From Thermohalobaculum sp964576075 (GTDB taxonomy: Bacteria > Pseudomonadota > Alphaproteobacteria > Rhodobacterales > Rhodobacteraceae): 64,000 nucleotides of DNA. Below, piece after piece: positions 61,577-64,000 of the stretch (its first letter is position 1; every line of letters starts with the position of its first letter). The notes beneath the pieces were generated by a model. That model had not been told where the DNA came from and ran no database searches. It saw nothing but the letters and a program-made list of their open reading frames with translations. The DNA is taken from assembly GCA_964576075.1 (NCBI GenBank), contig CAZNTX010000008.1, forward strand, positions 5,640 through 69,639, given 5' to 3'. A program made the translations under genes and the position numbers.

Positions 61577-62770
61577 ATGAGTGACGACCGCCGCTCGGTG
61601 GTGCGCCGCAGCCCGCTGCCCGAGACCAGCACCCGGCCGATGGGCACCCCGATCTATCCCGCCGTCGCCTACGAGGCGGCGGACCCGGACGCCCTCGACG
61701 CCTGCTACGAGGGCGGCGCGCCGGGCTTCACCTATGCCCGCGAGGGCCACCCCAACTGGCGCGTCCTCGCCGACAAGCTCGACTGGATGGAGGGCGCGGC
61801 CGCCGGCATCGTCACCGGCTCCGGCATGGCCGCCGTGGGCGCCGTGCTGCTGGCCACGCTGCGCGCCGGGGACCATGTGGTGGCCGGAGACCAGCTCTAC
61901 GGCCGCTCGCTCCGGCTCTTGCGCGAGGAGATGCCGCGGATGGGCGTCGAGGTGAGCTTCGTCGACCCGACGGACGGCGCCGCCTTCGCCGCCGCGCTGC
62001 GCCCGGAGACGACGCTCGCCCTCGTCGAGGTGGTCTCGAACCCGACGCTGCGCGTGGCCGACATGCCGGCGATCCTCGCCGCCTGCCGCGCCCGGGGCGT
62101 GGCGCTCGCGGTCGACAACACCTTCACCACCCCGCGCCTCTACAAGCCGCTCGCCGCGGGGGCGGACTACACCATCCACTCCGTCACCAAGCTCCTCGCG
62201 GGCCATGCGGACGCCACCCTCGGCTATGTCGGCGCGCGCGACCGGGCGGCGGCCGCCCGGCTCTACGACGTTTGCGCGAGCTGGGGGATGACCCCCTCGC
62301 CCTTCGACTGCTGGCTGGCGGAGCGGGGGCTGCACAGCTTCGATCTGCGCTTCGACCGGGCGCAGGAGACCGCGCACCGCCTCGCCGAGCATCTCGCGGG
62401 GCTCGAGGGGGTCGAGGCGGTGCTCTACCCGACGCGGGCGGACCATCCGGACCACGCCACGGCCATGGAGGTGCTCGGCGGACGGGGGGGCTACATGGTG
62501 ACCTTCCGCCTCGCGGGCGGCCGGGCGGAGGCGAACCGGTTCGTCCGCGCCGCCCGCCGCATCCCCTTCGCGCCGACCTTGGGCGACGTGGCGACGACGC
62601 TCTCCCACCCGGCCTCCTCCTCGCATCGGGGGCTGACGCCCGAGGGCCGCGCCGCGCTCGGCATCACCGAGGGGGTGATCCGCGTCTCGGTCGGCATCGA
62701 GGATCCGGAGCTGCTGCTGGCGGAGATCTCGGAGGCCGTGGCCGCCGCGCGCCGGGGGGCGGCCGCATGA
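61577..62770 (+). CDS. Cystathionine beta-lyase-type trans-sulfuration PLP enzyme
   Basis: 397 aa. PLP lysine K205 (HSVTKLLAGH), cofactor Asp180 (AVDNTF), and EVVSNPTLRVADM are standard for the Cys/Met metabolism family. Members include cystathionine gamma-synthase, gamma-lyase and beta-lyase (MetC); the exact reaction cannot be settled by eye. It overlaps the next gene (ATGA), linking sulfur amino-acid metabolism to a methionine-sulfoxide reductase domain. Confidence 0.9.
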   Translation: MSDDRRSVVRRSPLPETSTRPMGTPIYPAVAYEAADPDALDACYEGGAPGFTYAREGHPNWRVLADKLDWMEGAAAGIVTGSGMAAVGAVLLATLRAGDHVVAGDQLYGRSLRLLREEMPRMGVEVSFVDPTDGAAFAAALRPETTLALVEVVSNPTLRVADMPAILAACRARGVALAVDNTFTTPRLYKPLAAGADYTIHSVTKLLAGHADATLGYVGARDRAAAARLYDVCASWGMTPSPFDCWLAERGLHSFDLRFDRAQETAHRLAEHLAGLEGVEAVLYPTRADHPDHATAMEVLGGRGGYMVTFRLAGGRAEANRFVRAARRIPFAPTLGDVATTLSHPASSSHRGLTPEGRAALGITEGVIRVSVGIEDPELLLAEISEAVAAARRGAAA

Positions 62771-63807
62771 GCGAGGCGGCGGTGCTCCCGCGGCCGGATT
62801 ATGCGGGCCTCGCTGCCCGGATCGCGGCTCTCACGGAGGACGAGCACGACGAGGTCGCCCTGATGGCGACCGTCGCGGCGGAGCTCTTCCACGGGGCCGA
62901 GGGGTTCGATTGGGTCGGCTTCTACCGGGTGACGGAGCCCGAGACGCTGCGGATCGGCCCCTATCAGGGGGGCCACGGCTGCCTCGTCATCCCGTTCTCC
63001 CGCGGGGTCTGCGGGGCGGCGGCACGCACGGGGGAGACGGTGATCGTCGCCGATGTGGAGGCCTTCCCGGACCACATCGCCTGTTCGGCCTCGACCCGCT
63101 CGGAGATCGTGCTCCCGGTGCGCGACGCGGCGGGGCGGCTCCTCGGGGTGCTCGACATCGACAGCGACGCCCCCGCGCGGTTCGACGCCGAGGATGCGCG
63201 CGCCCTCGAGGAGATCCTCGCGCAGGTCTTCGGCCGGCCCGCGCCCCAGCCCGACCGCTCGGACCACGGCGTGCGCCGGGTGGTGTTCGAGGACGACGTG
63301 TTCTACGGGCCGGTGCTGCTCGCGCTCCATCTGGCGATCGCGCTCCTGTCCTGGCCGGCGGAGGCGCTGATCGCGACGCCTGGGGCCTCGCCGGCGGAGC
63401 TCGCCTTCTGCACCTTCTCGGCCGTGGGGATGATGGTGCCGGTGTTCCTGATCATCCGGGCCTATTTCCACGGCAAGGTCGACCCGCTGCCGACGGTGAT
63501 GTTCATGCTGGCCCATGCGGGGCTGATGATCGTCGGCTATGCGGGGATCTACGGGCTTCTGGAATACGGCCCCGGCGGGGGGCTGCCGCCGGAGGGGGCG
63601 GACAAGCATACGAGCTGCGTGCCGGGCGGGATGACGGACTTCTACTTCTCCGCCATCACCTTCTCGACGGTGGGTTATGGCGACTGCGTGCCCTACGGCC
63701 CGGCGCGGGTCTTCGCGATGCTCCAGGGGCTTCTGAGCTACTTCTTCGTGGGGATCACGCTGGGGCTGATGACCTCGGTGGCGCCCACGGAGCGCAAGCG
63801 CGACTGA
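62767..63807 (+). CDS. Free methionine-R-sulfoxide reductase (fRMsr) domain fused to a potassium-channel pore
   Basis: 346 aa. Residues 1-160 are a GAF-type fRMsr: RIGPYQGGHGCLVIPFSRGVCG and FPDHIACSASTRSEIVLPV. The three redox cysteines C72, C82, C106 have the same 10- and 24-residue spacing as the E. coli enzyme. Residues about 180-200, 210-232 and 242-263 are membrane helices, then a pore helix (about 288-298), selectivity filter TVGYGD (301-306) and a last helix (about 314-335), as in Ion_trans_2 channels. One uninterrupted frame joins the two. The ATG overlaps the upstream stop. An assembly frameshift merging two adjacent genes is the main alternative. Confidence 0.85.
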   Translation: MSEAAVLPRPDYAGLAARIAALTEDEHDEVALMATVAAELFHGAEGFDWVGFYRVTEPETLRIGPYQGGHGCLVIPFSRGVCGAAARTGETVIVADVEAFPDHIACSASTRSEIVLPVRDAAGRLLGVLDIDSDAPARFDAEDARALEEILAQVFGRPAPQPDRSDHGVRRVVFEDDVFYGPVLLALHLAIALLSWPAEALIATPGASPAELAFCTFSAVGMMVPVFLIIRAYFHGKVDPLPTVMFMLAHAGLMIVGYAGIYGLLEYGPGGGLPPEGADKHTSCVPGGMTDFYFSAITFSTVGYGDCVPYGPARVFAMLQGLLSYFFVGITLGLMTSVAPTERKRD

Positions 63808-63834
63808 CCGGCCTGATGTAGGGAGGGGGGGCGT

Positions 63835-63936
63835 CTCCGGAGGGGGATCGACCCCCTCCGGAGCCGGGCGCGCCGCCTCGGGCGACGCGCCAAGGGCGCG
63901 CGCGGCGCGCCCTTTCGCTCCGGCCGAGGCCGGAGC
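63835..63936. repeat. Series of four GC hairpins after the fusion gene
   Basis: In order: a 12-bp perfect palindrome arm pair with loop ATCGA (63835-63863); an imperfect hairpin near 63869-63891; AAGGGCGCGC/GCGCGCCCTT with a 3-nt loop followed by T (63892-63915), the best intrinsic-terminator candidate in the window; and GCTCCGGCC/GGCCGGAGC with loop GA (63918-63936). They probably end the plus-strand transcript. Confidence 0.65.
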
Positions 63937-63945
63937 GCCCGGACC

Positions 63946-64000
63946 TTAGCAGGCTGCTGAAGAAGTCGGGCTCGAAGGACGTTGTTCCTGCCGCCACGAT
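63946..64000. mobile_element. Possible insertion-sequence end, truncated by the window
   Basis: TTAGCAGGCTGCTGAAGAAG at 63946-63965 resembles terminal repeats of IS elements I recall as AGCAGGCTGCTGAAAAA. Only the outermost ~55 bp are visible, with no transposase domain, so family and boundaries are uncertain. Confidence 0.35.

Overview
The window is about 64 kb of very GC-rich (roughly 73-74% by eye) alphaproteobacterial chromosome, most likely from the Rhodobacterales/Paracoccaceae. The main reasons are an aa3-type cytochrome oxidase subunit IV gene directly upstream of pntA-pntB, a DmdC-type acyl-CoA dehydrogenase, a DUF2927 lipoprotein, an OlsB acyltransferase, and aroK-aroB divergent from xerD with a 45-codon membrane peptide. 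There is no phage, plasmid or CRISPR signature. One run of 100 Ns (47353-47452) marks a scaffold join, and a possible insertion-sequence end lies at the right edge. High GC opens long frames on every strand, so genes were chosen by family motifs, start sites and operon logic.

Layout. 1-7.4 kb: a truncated membrane protein, a P1/S58 peptidase, a small cytochrome c, Sua5/TsaC, then a tightly overlapping catabolic operon (acyl-CoA dehydrogenase, metallo-hydrolase, 2-hydroxychromene-2-carboxylate isomerase-like protein, SDR). 7.4-11 kb: oxidase subunit IV and transhydrogenase pntAB. 11-19 kb: a DUF3754 protein and a peptide/opine-type ABC importer operon ending in an M19 dipeptidase (minus strand), with a DksA-like gene divergent. 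20-35 kb: a glutamate-synthase-like oxidoreductase, then a surface-polysaccharide island (MsbA-type exporter, several GT4 glycosyltransferases, three methyltransferases including a coiled-coil protein and a glycosyltransferase-methyltransferase fusion, an XRE regulator and an unrecognised acidic membrane protein). 35-47 kb: NUDIX, Hsp33, DUF2927, SRAP, xerD, aroKB, a four-gene operon (MDR dehydrogenase, aberrant pterin-synthase-like protein, glycosyltransferase, methyltransferase) and opgH. 47-50 kb: dgcN-dgcA-dat, a D-glutamate/D-amino-acid route. 50-58 kb: a chemoreceptor with a periplasmic PDC protein, a YARHG protein, a second PDC protein with a lower-GC C-terminal domain, OlsB, a HAD phosphatase and a 1.6 kb gene-free stretch. 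58-64 kb: UPF0173 hydrolase, gatCA, a 58-residue membrane protein, a thioredoxin-like protein, a cystathionine beta-lyase-type enzyme, and a three-cysteine free-methionine-R-sulfoxide-reductase domain fused in frame to a potassium-channel pore.

The least expected items are (i) that reductase-channel fusion, translationally coupled to a methionine-pathway gene; (ii) three oriented intergenic stem-loops with different 20-25 bp perfect arms but a shared loop start, each just after a stop codon; (iii) two giant perfect palindromes (73 and 81 nt) with the same 20-nt outer arm and unrelated inner arms; and (iv) the pterin-synthase-like operon whose central enzyme lacks the canonical catalytic and zinc residues. 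All functional statements rest on reading the sequence and recalled family knowledge; no searches were run.
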